Under the pieces are notes generated by a model, which searched no databases, was not told where the DNA came from, and was given only the letters and a program-made list of their open reading frames with translations. From positions 1 through 33,939 of the forward strand of contig JAAXWP010000031.1 in NCBI GenBank assembly GCA_013334925.1: a stretch of 33,939 nt of DNA, given 5' to 3'. The stretch comes from Chlorobiaceae bacterium (GTDB lineage: Bacteria > Bacteroidota > Chlorobiia > Chlorobiales > Chlorobiaceae). Each line of letters opens with the position of its first letter. Position 1 is the stretch's first letter. Positions 1 through 7,435 of this stretch are shown in pieces. Both the position numbers and the translations under genes were made by a program.

Positions 1-2
1 GA

Positions 3-1427
3 AGGTATTTCACGGTCATGAGGTGCAATCATTGCGAAGAGCCTCCCTGCGTCGATATCTGCCCTGTCGAGGCATTGCACAGACGCGATGATGGCATCGT
101 CGATTTCGATGCCCGCCGCTGTATCGGTTGCAAGGCCTGCGGTCAGGCATGCCCGTACGGTGCGCTGTATATCGATCCGGAGACTAAAACCTCGGCGAAG
201 TGCAATTACTGCGCACACCGTAAGGAGGTTGGCCTGAAGCCGGCCTGTGTCGCCATCTGTCCACAGCAGGCTATCGTGTCCGGTGACCTCGATGATCCGT
301 CGAGTGCCGTCGCTGCCCTGGTTGCAACCGAACAGACCATGGTTCGAAAATCAGAAAAGGGGACGAAACCGAATCTGTTCTATATCAACGGTGACGGGGC
401 CTCCCTTGATCCGCTCCAGGCGCCGCCGGCACAGGCCTATCACTGGAGTACCCAGTCGAGAGGCGTCGGCCATTTCGCCAAATACAACCTCGATGGCGAA
501 ATGTCCCACCATGGTGCACCGGCACCCCAGCCACCGCAGGCGATCAAAGGCTCCGCGACCTCTGCGCGCCGTGTTTATGACGCACCTTCGAAAGGGTCGG
601 TCTGGGGATGGGAAGTTCCTGCCTATGTCTGGGCAAAAGCCGTTTCAGCCGGCTCGTTCCTGATGCTTTTCACCCTGTCCGCGCTTTTGGGCCTCTCAGT
701 TCCCGATTCACTGCAATGGGCTGCCTGGGGAATCTCCCTGCTCTTCCTCTCGCTGACCGGGGGATTGCTGGTCAAGGACCTCGACCGTCCCGATCGCTTC
801 GTTTCCGTCATGCTCCGCCCGCAGTTCAGCTCCTGGCTCGTCAAGGGCGGTTATACGATCACCGGGTACGGAGCGCTGCTTGCGCTCTGGGGCGCGGGCA
901 AATTCCTGGGCATTCAGCCTGTGGAAGCACTCGGTCTCTGGGGTGGAGCACTTCTTGCCCTTGTGACGGCTATCTATACGGCCTTCCTGTTCGGATCGGC
1001 CAAGGGACGCGATTTCTGGCAGAGTCCACTGCTCTCGCTGCACATGCTGCTGAACTCGATGATTGCAGGCGGCTCTGCCGTTGCCGTTCTCGGTTTTGTC
1101 ACCGGAATGGATGGAGCAGTTTCAGGTGCTGTCAGGTTGCTTCTCGCGGTGAGCTTCGCATTGCACCTCGTGGTGATGGGGCTCGAGCTGTATGGCAAAC
1201 ACCCCTCGCTGTCATCTGAGAGGGCCGCTGAGATCATCAGGCATGGAGCCCTCAAACAGCAGTTCTGGACCGGCAGTGTCGTCATCGGTAACCTTCTTCC
1301 GCTTCTTGCCGCGATCGTTTCGCCAGAACCGGCACTTCTCGCTGTCGCTGCCCTGCTGGGCCTCGCCGGCGTCTTCTATACCGAAAAGGTGTGGGTCCTT
1401 GCCCCGCAGTCCGTTCCGTTAAGCTAA
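3..1427 (+). CDS. Fused iron-sulfur/NrfD membrane subunit of a SoeABC/PSRLC3-like molybdoenzyme (5' partial)
   Basis: This is the electron-transfer and membrane-anchor part of a complex iron-sulfur molybdoenzyme, expected to pass electrons from the neighbouring Mo subunit to the quinone pool. Ferredoxin-type cysteine clusters are visible at nt 24-70 (CNHCEEPPC..CP), 120-165 (CIGCKACGQACP) and 201-265 (CNYC..CVAICP). A linker follows, then about eight hydrophobic segments from nt 606 to 1410, as in NrfD/PsrC. The frame is open back to the window edge and the first cysteine quartet normally found upstream is absent, so the ATG at 18 is probably internal and the gene starts outside the window. 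B and C subunits are usually separate genes; here they are one polypeptide, as I recall for green sulfur bacterial PSRLC3. It lies 21 nt upstream of the catalytic subunit gene and is probably cotranscribed. Sulfite as substrate is inferred from the context. Confidence 0.85.
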   Translation, partial: RYFTVMRCNHCEEPPCVDICPVEALHRRDDGIVDFDARRCIGCKACGQACPYGALYIDPETKTSAKCNYCAHRKEVGLKPACVAICPQQAIVSGDLDDPSSAVAALVATEQTMVRKSEKGTKPNLFYINGDGASLDPLQAPPAQAYHWSTQSRGVGHFAKYNLDGEMSHHGAPAPQPPQAIKGSATSARRVYDAPSKGSVWGWEVPAYVWAKAVSAGSFLMLFTLSALLGLSVPDSLQWAAWGISLLFLSLTGGLLVKDLDRPDRFVSVMLRPQFSSWLVKGGYTITGYGALLALWGAGKFLGIQPVEALGLWGGALLALVTAIYTAFLFGSAKGRDFWQSPLLSLHMLLNSMIAGGSAVAVLGFVTGMDGAVSGAVRLLLAVSFALHLVVMGLELYGKHPSLSSERAAEIIRHGALKQQFWTGSVVIGNLLPLLAAIVSPEPALLAVAALLGLAGVFYTEKVWVLAPQSVPLS

Positions 1428-1448
1428 CCGAGCAATATCGTTACGCAT

Positions 1449-4307
1449 ATGAGCTACCAGCATAAACCATCTGTCATAGAGACCGTCGCCGAAAAACTGA
1501 AGATCATTCCCGACCTTCACGGGAGCGAAAGCCAGGGGAACGGCGGACAAAGCACGACACAGACAGCCTGTCCTCCTCCGGAGAAGTGGGACCACTGGGT
1601 CGAACTCGATTCGAAGAGCTGGCCTGTCCGCAAAGAGAAAGCCTACATGCTCGTTCCGACGGCATGTTTCAACTGCGAAGCCGGGTGCGGCCTCCTTGCC
1701 TATGTCGACAAGGAGACCATGACCATGCGCAAGCTGGTTGGCAACCCTTACCATCCTGCCAGCCGTGGGCGCAACTGCGCCAAAGGGCCTGCCACGCTCA
1801 ACCAGGTCGAGGACCAGGATCGTGTGCTCTACCCGATGAAGCGGGTCGGTGCCCGAGGAGCTGGACAGTGGGAAAGGGTCTCCTGGGACAGCGTGCTCGA
1901 CGATATCGCTTCACGGATGCGCAAGGCTATCAGTGAGGGGCGCAACAACGAGATCTCCTACCACGTTGGTCGTCCAGGTCATGAAGGGTTCATGGAGTGG
2001 GTGCTCAGGGCCTGGAACGTCGACGGCCACAACAGCCACACCAACATCTGCTCTTCAGGCGCAAGGTTCGGCTATGCGATCTGGCAGGTCTTCGACCGCC
2101 CTTCGCCCGACCACGCCAATGCAAAGTTCATCCTGCTCATCAGCGCACATCTCGAGTCCGGGCACTATTTCAATCCGCATGCCCAGCGAATCATCGAGGC
2201 ACGCATGAAGGGCGCCAAACTCGCCGTTCTCGATCCGAGGCTTTCGAACACGGCCAGCATGTCCGACTACTGGATGCCGAGCTATCCCGGCACCGAACCG
2301 GCAGTGCTCCTTGCGATGGCCAAGGTGATCATCGACGAAGGCCTTTACAACCGTGAATACCTTGAGAACTGGGTCAACTGGCAGGCTTACCTGCAGGCCG
2401 AGTATCCCGGAACGCCGGTGCTGTTCGAAAACTTTATCGAGGCGCTGAAAAAGGAGTATGCGGCGTATACGCCTGAACATGCAGAAAAGGAGAGCGGCGT
2501 ACCTGCGGCTACCATCATCGAGGTTGCCCGCAAGATCGGCGAAGCGGGGACACAGTTCTCCACCCATGTCTGGCGCAGCGCGAGCAGTGCGAACCTCGGC
2601 GGGTGGCAGGTTTCCCGTACCCTGCACTTCCTGAACGTCCTGACCGGCAGCGTCGGTACGGTCGGAGGTACCGCTCCGAGCGCCTGGAACAAGTTCAAGC
2701 CGCATGTCCATGCCGAGCCGAAGCCCCAGACCTACTGGAACGAGCTGCATCTGCCGAACGAGTATCCGCTCGCCCACTTCGAGATGAGCTTCCTCCTGCC
2801 GCATTTCCTCAAGGAGGGGCGAGGCAAGCTCGATGTCTATTTTACCAGGGTGTTCAACCCGGTCTGGACCTATCCGGACGGTTTCTCCTGGATCGAGGCG
2901 CTCGAAGACGAATCGAAGATCGGCCTCCATGCAGCGCTCACGCCGACCTGGAGCGAAACGGCCTACTTCGCCGACTACGTGCTTCCGATGGGCCACTCTC
3001 CGGAGCGTCACGATATCATCAGCTACGAGACCCATGCCGGCAAATGGATCGCTTTCCGCCAGCCGGTGCTTCGCGTGGCCAAAAAGAAGATGGGTGAAAA
3101 GATCGACTACACCTGGCAGGCCAATGTCGGTGAGGTATGGGAAGAGGACGAGTTCTGGATCGAACTGACCTGGCGCATCGATCCGGACGGCAGCATGGGC
3201 ATCAGGCAGTATTGCGAGTCGCCCTACCGTCCCGGTCAGAAGATCACGATCGACGAGTATTACCAGTACATCTTCGAGCGGGTACCGAAGCTTCCGGAGG
3301 CTGCCGCTGCCGAGGGCCTGAATCCGCTGGAATACATGCAGAAGTATGGAGCGTTCGAAGTCGAAAGCAAAGTCTACGACGTCCATGAGAAATCGATTCC
3401 TGCCGGTGATCTCGACGGCTCGTCCGCCGATCCTGCTACCGGTCTGCTGAAGAAGAACGGCAAGGCTGTCGGGGTCGAAGTGAAGGGCAAGGCGTGCACC
3501 GGTTTCCCGACTCCGTCGAAGAAGCAGGAGTTCTACTCCCAGACCATGGTCGACTGGAAGTGGCCCGAGTACACCAAGCCTGGCTACATCAAGAGCCATA
3601 TCCACCAGGATACCATGGACCACAAGAAGGGCGAGTTCGTGCTGGTTCCGACCTTCCGTCTTCCGGTGCTGATTCACTCCCGATCCGGTAACGCCAAATG
3701 GCTTGCCGAGATCGCCAACCGCAATCCGGTCTGGATCAGCGCCTCCGATGCCGCTTCGCTTGGGATCAAAAATGGTGACCTGATCAGGGTGAACACCGAG
3801 ATCGGTTATTTCATCAACAGGGCATGGGTCACCGAAGGTATCCGCCCTGGAGTCGTAGCCTGCTCGCACCATATCGGCCGCTGGCGCCGCGAACAGGATC
3901 CCGACTGCAACCGCTGGTCGACCAACAAGGTCAACATCTCGCGTGAAGGCAAGGGCAAGTGGAAGATGCGCGTGGAAGAGAGCATCACGCCGTTCGAAAG
4001 CGGAGATCCGGATACCTCAAGGATTTTCTGGTCGGATGGCGGCGTGCATCAGAATATCACCTTCCCGGTTCATCCCGATCCGATCAGCGGCATGCACTGC
4101 TGGCACCAGAAGGTCCGGGTTGAAAAGGCGCATGATGGGGACCAGTACGGCGACGTTTTTGTCGATACCGATCGTTCGTTCGCCGTGTACAAGGAGTGGC
4201 TCGCCATGACCAGGCCCGCACCCGGACCGGGCGGCTTGCGTCGTCCACTCTGGCTGAACCGCCCGTTCAGACCGGATGAGTCTACCTTCTATATCGGGAA
4301 AGAGTGA
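1449..4307 (+). CDS. soeA: Molybdopterin oxidoreductase catalytic subunit, SoeA/PSRLC3 type (probable sulfite dehydrogenase)
   Basis: This is a 952-aa catalytic subunit of the DMSO-reductase superfamily. The N-terminal [4Fe-4S] site is C73-x2-C76-x3-C80-x29-C110. A Mo-bisMGD fold follows, with a possible Mo ligand C201 in TNICSSG, and the C-terminal molybdopterin-dinucleotide-binding barrel covers roughly residues 730-900. The N-terminus (MSYQHKPSVIETV) has no twin-arginine signal. The enzyme should therefore face the cytoplasm, as SoeABC of Allochromatium does and unlike periplasmic polysulfide or thiosulfate reductases. Cytoplasmic sulfite oxidation to sulfate is the favoured role, because an anion permease of the TauE/SafE family and a DsrE2 protein follow. 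Other substrates of the family (polysulfide, tetrathionate) cannot be excluded from sequence alone. The start ATG has no strong Shine-Dalgarno sequence, but it follows the upstream gene by only 21 nt. Confidence 0.82.
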   Translation: MSYQHKPSVIETVAEKLKIIPDLHGSESQGNGGQSTTQTACPPPEKWDHWVELDSKSWPVRKEKAYMLVPTACFNCEAGCGLLAYVDKETMTMRKLVGNPYHPASRGRNCAKGPATLNQVEDQDRVLYPMKRVGARGAGQWERVSWDSVLDDIASRMRKAISEGRNNEISYHVGRPGHEGFMEWVLRAWNVDGHNSHTNICSSGARFGYAIWQVFDRPSPDHANAKFILLISAHLESGHYFNPHAQRIIEARMKGAKLAVLDPRLSNTASMSDYWMPSYPGTEPAVLLAMAKVIIDEGLYNREYLENWVNWQAYLQAEYPGTPVLFENFIEALKKEYAAYTPEHAEKESGVPAATIIEVARKIGEAGTQFSTHVWRSASSANLGGWQVSRTLHFLNVLTGSVGTVGGTAPSAWNKFKPHVHAEPKPQTYWNELHLPNEYPLAHFEMSFLLPHFLKEGRGKLDVYFTRVFNPVWTYPDGFSWIEALEDESKIGLHAALTPTWSETAYFADYVLPMGHSPERHDIISYETHAGKWIAFRQPVLRVAKKKMGEKIDYTWQANVGEVWEEDEFWIELTWRIDPDGSMGIRQYCESPYRPGQKITIDEYYQYIFERVPKLPEAAAAEGLNPLEYMQKYGAFEVESKVYDVHEKSIPAGDLDGSSADPATGLLKKNGKAVGVEVKGKACTGFPTPSKKQEFYSQTMVDWKWPEYTKPGYIKSHIHQDTMDHKKGEFVLVPTFRLPVLIHSRSGNAKWLAEIANRNPVWISASDAASLGIKNGDLIRVNTEIGYFINRAWVTEGIRPGVVACSHHIGRWRREQDPDCNRWSTNKVNISREGKGKWKMRVEESITPFESGDPDTSRIFWSDGGVHQNITFPVHPDPISGMHCWHQKVRVEKAHDGDQYGDVFVDTDRSFAVYKEWLAMTRPAPGPGGLRRPLWLNRPFRPDESTFYIGKE

Positions 4308-4337
4308 GTCCCAACTTATCGCCATTGTTGTGTTTCT

Positions 4338-5297
4338 ATGAAAATTTCAGAATTGGGCCGCCGGTTCATGCCGGCGGCGGCTGCCGCAACGGGACTCGTC
4401 CTGATGCTGCTGCAGGCGGCGCCGCTTTTTGCCGCAGTTCCGGAGAGTGGAGCGGGTATGGCCTGGTGGGGATGGGTACTTATCCTGTTTCTGTTTTCGT
4501 TTCTGCTCGGAATTGTGGCTGTACTTGCCGGCGTGGGAGGCGGCGTGCTCTTCGTGCCCATTGTCAGCAGTTTTTTTCCGTTTCACATCGACTACGTTCG
4601 CGGTGCCGGCCTCCTGGTCGCTCTTGCAGGGGCGCTATCGGCCGGACCTCCGCTTCTGAGAAAAGGGATGGCTGATCTGAAGCTCGGGCTTCCCATGGCG
4701 CTGGTCGGTTCGGTAAGTTCGATCGCCGGAGCTATGGTCGGGCTCGCCATGCCGGCAAAAAACGTCCAGCTCCTGCTTGGCATCGTGATCCTGGGGATTA
4801 CTGCAGTCATGCTCATGTCAGGAAAATCGGGTTACCCTGAAGTCAGGGAGTCTGATCCGCTTTCAAGGCTTCTCGGGATTTCCGGCAGTTACTACGAGGA
4901 GTTCGGCAAGCACGAAGTGTCCTGGAAGGTGCATCGGACGCCCATCGGATTGCTCCTGTTTTTTTTCATCGGCTTCATCGGAGGTATGTTCGGCCTCGGG
5001 GCCGGATTCGCCAACGTTCCGGTTTTCAACCTGCTCATGGGAGTCCCCCTGAAGGTCGCCGTGGCTACCAGCGGGCTCGTGCTTTCGATCAACGGTTCAG
5101 CTGCAGCCTGGGTCTACATGTTCAATGGAGCCGTACTTCCGATTATCGCGGTGCCCGCTGTTGGCGGCATGATGCTCGGCTCGAAGATCGGGGCGAAACT
5201 GCTGCCGAAGGTCAATACCAGGACAATCCGGATGATCGTTATCACGATCCTGGCGCTTTCGGGATGTCGTTCACTGCTTAAAGGATTCGGAATATGA
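4338..5297 (+). CDS. TauE/SafE-family anion (sulfite/sulfonate) permease
   Basis: This is a 319-aa polytopic membrane protein of the TauE/SafE (DUF81) family. Two family repeats are visible: GIVAVLAGVGGGVLFVPIV near residues 55-75 and GGMFGLGAGFANVPVFNLL near 215-235, each a glycine-rich helix followed by a VP motif. About eight to nine hydrophobic segments are present and the first may act as a signal anchor. Family members export sulfite, sulfoacetate or related anions. Its place 30 nt behind the molybdoenzyme catalytic subunit suggests it moves sulfite or sulfate across the inner membrane. It overlaps the next gene by four bases (ATGA at 5294-5297), which indicates translational coupling. 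Direction and exact substrate are inferred. Confidence 0.88.
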   Translation: MKISELGRRFMPAAAAATGLVLMLLQAAPLFAAVPESGAGMAWWGWVLILFLFSFLLGIVAVLAGVGGGVLFVPIVSSFFPFHIDYVRGAGLLVALAGALSAGPPLLRKGMADLKLGLPMALVGSVSSIAGAMVGLAMPAKNVQLLLGIVILGITAVMLMSGKSGYPEVRESDPLSRLLGISGSYYEEFGKHEVSWKVHRTPIGLLLFFFIGFIGGMFGLGAGFANVPVFNLLMGVPLKVAVATSGLVLSINGSAAAWVYMFNGAVLPIIAVPAVGGMMLGSKIGAKLLPKVNTRTIRMIVITILALSGCRSLLKGFGI

Positions 5298-5728
5298 TCG
5301 AAACGAACAATGGCAAGGTTTATGCCGACAAGGTGCAGCTGGCCTATGCCAGCACCCTTGAAATCGTGTCTCATGCTATTATCATCGTGATGGCGCTGGG
5401 CTTTGTGCTCTATGTTCTCCAGCTGCTTCCGCTCACGGTACCGGTTGAGACTGTTGCCGCCAACTGGCACCTGAATGCCACGAAGCTTCAGATGAAGATC
5501 CATCATCATTGCGGGTGGAGCTGTTTCACGGATCTTCAGACGTTTCTGCACGGTGACGCGATCAGCTATGCATCGGTGATTTTTCTTTCCATGGCGACCC
5601 TGCTGTGCCTCTCGACGGCCTTTATCGCGTTTTTCAGAGAGAAGAACCAGATCTTTGCAGGTATCACCATGCTGCAGGTGCTGGTGCTGCTTGTCGCCGC
5701 CAGCGGAATATTTACCTCCGGCCACTGA
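5294..5728 (+). CDS. DUF1634-like inner-membrane protein, TauE/SafE partner
   Basis: This is a 144-aa protein with three clear hydrophobic segments (around residues 25-48, 92-115 and 120-140), consistent with DUF1634 membrane proteins. Genes of that family commonly sit next to TauE/SafE permeases, and here the start codon overlaps the permease stop (ATGA). Between the first and second segments is a short histidine-rich stretch (KIHHHCGW) with two nearby cysteines, which could bind metal or haem, although that is only a suggestion. Its biochemical role is unknown; partnership with the permease is inferred from the overlap and from family context. Confidence 0.7.
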   Translation: MIETNNGKVYADKVQLAYASTLEIVSHAIIIVMALGFVLYVLQLLPLTVPVETVAANWHLNATKLQMKIHHHCGWSCFTDLQTFLHGDAISYASVIFLSMATLLCLSTAFIAFFREKNQIFAGITMLQVLVLLVAASGIFTSGH

Positions 5729-5791
5729 ACGGCCTGACTTTACCCTTTTTACTGTACGTTTTCCATCAACCCACAATCGGAGATCGATACT

Positions 5792-6301
5792 ATGTCCGAT
5801 ACCAAGAAGCTCGCTATCATTGCGTCCAAGGGTACCCTCGACTGGGCTTACCCGCCCTTCATTCTGGCTTCCACTGCTGCGGCAATGGATATGGAGGCCG
5901 TTGTATTCTTCACCTTTTATGGTCTTCCACTTCTCAAAAAAGAGATCGATGCCAAGGTGACTCCGGTAGGAAATCCTGCCATGCCCATGAAGATGCCGTT
6001 CGGCAGCAAGGAGTTCCAGTCGATCAACTGGCAGATTCCGAACCTCATTTCCGGTAACGTGCCTGGCTTTGAAACGCTGGCGACCTCTCTCATGAAGGAG
6101 ACGTTCAAGAAAAAAGGTGTGGCTACGGTCGAGTTGCTCAGGGAGATGTGTCTTGAAAGCGGCGTGAAGTTCATCGCCTGCCAGATGACCATGGAGGTCT
6201 TCGGTTTCCACAAGAACGAGTTCATCGACGGCGTCGATTACGGCGGTGCGGCCACCTTCCTCGAGTATGCTGCAGACGCGAATATCTCGCTCTTCATCTG
6301 A
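5792..6301 (+). CDS. DsrE2-like sulfur-transfer protein
   Basis: This is a 169-aa protein of the DsrE/DsrF-like superfamily, closest by eye to the DsrE2 subgroup found with TusA and rhodanese in sulfur oxidisers. The C-terminal half carries ELLREMCLESGVKFIACQMTMEVFG, written here as two adjacent motifs: C120 in EMCLESG and C130 in FIACQMTMEVFG. C130 is the position that carries persulfide in related proteins. An N-terminal hydrophobic segment (about residues 15-45, PPFILASTAAAMDMEAVVFF) fits the reported membrane association of DsrE2 proteins. It follows the molybdoenzyme/permease genes on the same strand with a 63-nt gap. A role in handling cytoplasmic sulfane sulfur or sulfite is inferred. 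The conserved family name is secure; the partner is not. Confidence 0.8.
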   Translation: MSDTKKLAIIASKGTLDWAYPPFILASTAAAMDMEAVVFFTFYGLPLLKKEIDAKVTPVGNPAMPMKMPFGSKEFQSINWQIPNLISGNVPGFETLATSLMKETFKKKGVATVELLREMCLESGVKFIACQMTMEVFGFHKNEFIDGVDYGGAATFLEYAADANISLFI

Positions 6302-6332
6302 ACGGCTTGTTCATTACGACAGGAGGTACCAA

Positions 6333-7130
6333 ATGAAAATAGCGGTCAGTGGTAAGGGAGGAGTCGGCAAAACGACAGTCAGCTCCCTGATCGTACGGGA
6401 ACTCGTGCATCGTGGCCGGCGTGTGCTGGCCATCGACGCTGATCCTAATGGCGGGTTGGCGGAAGCACTGGGATATGACCGGCATCGCCTTGGTCCGATT
6501 GTTCCTCTGATCGAGCGACGCTCGCTGATTGAAGAACGGACCGGAGCAGCACCGGGTCAGTCTGGCGGTTATTTTGTCCTGAATCCGCAAGTTGACGATT
6601 TTATGGCCCGATTTTCCATCGAGGTGAACGGTGTGCCGGTCATGGTCATGGGGGGGCTCAAAGAAGCGCTGACCGGGTGCTACTGCTCCGAAAACGCAGT
6701 TCTGCGTTCTTTTCTGCGACATCTTATGGTAGAACGCGACGAATGGGTTCTTCTCGACATGGAGGCCGGGTTCGAACACCTGACTCGGGGAACCGCTCAG
6801 TCGGTTGATCTTTTGCTGATTGTCGTGGAGCCGGGGGAGCGATCGATCAACACGGCAAAAAAACTGAATGACCTGGCCAATCTTGCCGGCATTCCTGAAA
6901 CCTATTTCATTGCCAACAAGCTTCATGACGATCGGGAGTTCGCCCTTGTGTCGGAGCGGCTGGACAAATCACGTATCCTTCTCAGGATGCCATACGATCA
7001 CGAGGCTGTCCAGGCTGATCTTGCCGGCGAAGTTCCTTATGCATCATGCCCTAAGCTTGTCGGACTTGTCGCAGGCCTGGTCGATCAACTTGAGTCCATT
7101 GTCGGCCAGGGAGAAAAAAAACGACATTAA
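6333..7130 (+). CDS. cooC: CooC-type nickel-insertion ATPase for carbon monoxide dehydrogenase
   Basis: This is a 265-aa SIMIBI-class P-loop ATPase (MinD/CooC family). The deviant Walker A motif GKGGVGKTT is at residues 7-15, and ADP/ATP-binding DADPNGGLAEALG follows. A CxC pair (C116-Y-C118) sits at the position of the nickel-binding C112-x-C114 of Carboxydothermus CooC1. The start at 6333 is chosen because AGGAGG lies at 6321-6326; the frame is open further upstream, but that would overlap the previous gene and shift the P-loop away from the N-terminus. In the family it delivers Ni to the C-cluster of CooS. It is the first gene of the CooS-related set, separated from the transporter genes by a 305-nt regulatory-looking gap. 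Retention of the CxC pair is notable because the CooS here lacks one C-cluster ligand. Confidence 0.88.
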   Translation: MKIAVSGKGGVGKTTVSSLIVRELVHRGRRVLAIDADPNGGLAEALGYDRHRLGPIVPLIERRSLIEERTGAAPGQSGGYFVLNPQVDDFMARFSIEVNGVPVMVMGGLKEALTGCYCSENAVLRSFLRHLMVERDEWVLLDMEAGFEHLTRGTAQSVDLLLIVVEPGERSINTAKKLNDLANLAGIPETYFIANKLHDDREFALVSERLDKSRILLRMPYDHEAVQADLAGEVPYASCPKLVGLVAGLVDQLESIVGQGEKKRH

Positions 7131-7150
7131 CGTATTTTTTTTGTTTTCGT

Positions 7151-7165
7151 TAGTAACAATTGTTA
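7151..7165. promoter_or_regulatory. First copy of the TAACAATTGTTA palindrome (candidate operator)
   Basis: TAGTAACAATTGTTA occurs here just behind cooC. Its 12-bp core TAACAATTGTTA is a perfect palindrome, repeated exactly inside the longer palindrome at 7304-7331. The centres are 158 bp apart, close to fifteen helical turns. A repeated palindrome in an AT-rich gap ahead of an operon suggests binding of a dimeric regulator. The regulator is unknown. Confidence 0.45.
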
Positions 7166-7303
7166 AATTAATACTGAATGATCACGCAGTTGTTTTTTGT
7201 GCTCATTTGCATGACGTGCTCAACCTGAATCCCCCGTTCCCATCAGGTATTTAACCTAACCATTTGCATCGTTTGCACGCCAGTGCTGCGACTTTTTTTA
7301 TTC

Positions 7304-7331
7304 CCGCATAGTAACAATTGTTACTATGCGG
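7304..7331. promoter_or_regulatory. 28-bp perfect palindrome upstream of the transporter operon
   Basis: A perfect 28-bp inverted repeat is centred between 7317 and 7318, with inner 18 bases TAGTAACAATTGTTACTA. It lies 104 nt upstream of the substrate-binding-protein start codon. Its core is identical to the site at 7151-7165, which favours an operator over a simple hairpin. No T-tract follows on the + strand, so it does not look like an intrinsic terminator for cooC. The binding protein is not identifiable from the window. Confidence 0.55.
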
Positions 7332-7435
7332 AGCCATGAACGTTCAGCTTGCTGGCTGAAATTCGTCCCGCTGCTCTCTATATCGTCATTTTTTCAAGCT
7401 ATCTCTACATTCATCAAGCAAATAAGGAGGCTGCC

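Larger units (their letters stand above)
7131..7435. other. AT-rich regulatory gap between cooC and the ABC transporter genes
   Basis: This 305-nt stretch has no convincing coding sequence. It is visibly richer in A+T than the flanking genes. It contains T-rich runs directly after the cooC stop, two copies of a TAACAATTGTTA palindrome, a 9-bp direct repeat CATTTGCAT (7204-7212 and 7261-7269) and a small inverted repeat ACCTGA/TCAGGT (7223-7228 and 7243-7248). Together these suggest that a promoter and operator for the downstream transporter/CooS genes lie here. I cannot assign a definite -35/-10. Confidence 0.5.

Noticed and set aside
2055-3872. 605-codon open frame on the minus strand opposite the molybdoenzyme catalytic subunit
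   Set aside because: It is a shadow of codon bias: no domain is recognisable, it lacks a ribosome-binding site, and the + strand frame shows a complete conserved enzyme.
5114-6211. 365-codon minus-strand open frame across TauE, DUF1634 and DsrE2 genes
   Set aside because: It spans three convincing + strand genes and their gaps, and its translation has no recognisable motif.
7131-7150. Intrinsic terminator after cooC
   Set aside because: There is a T-rich run but no GC-rich stem directly before it.
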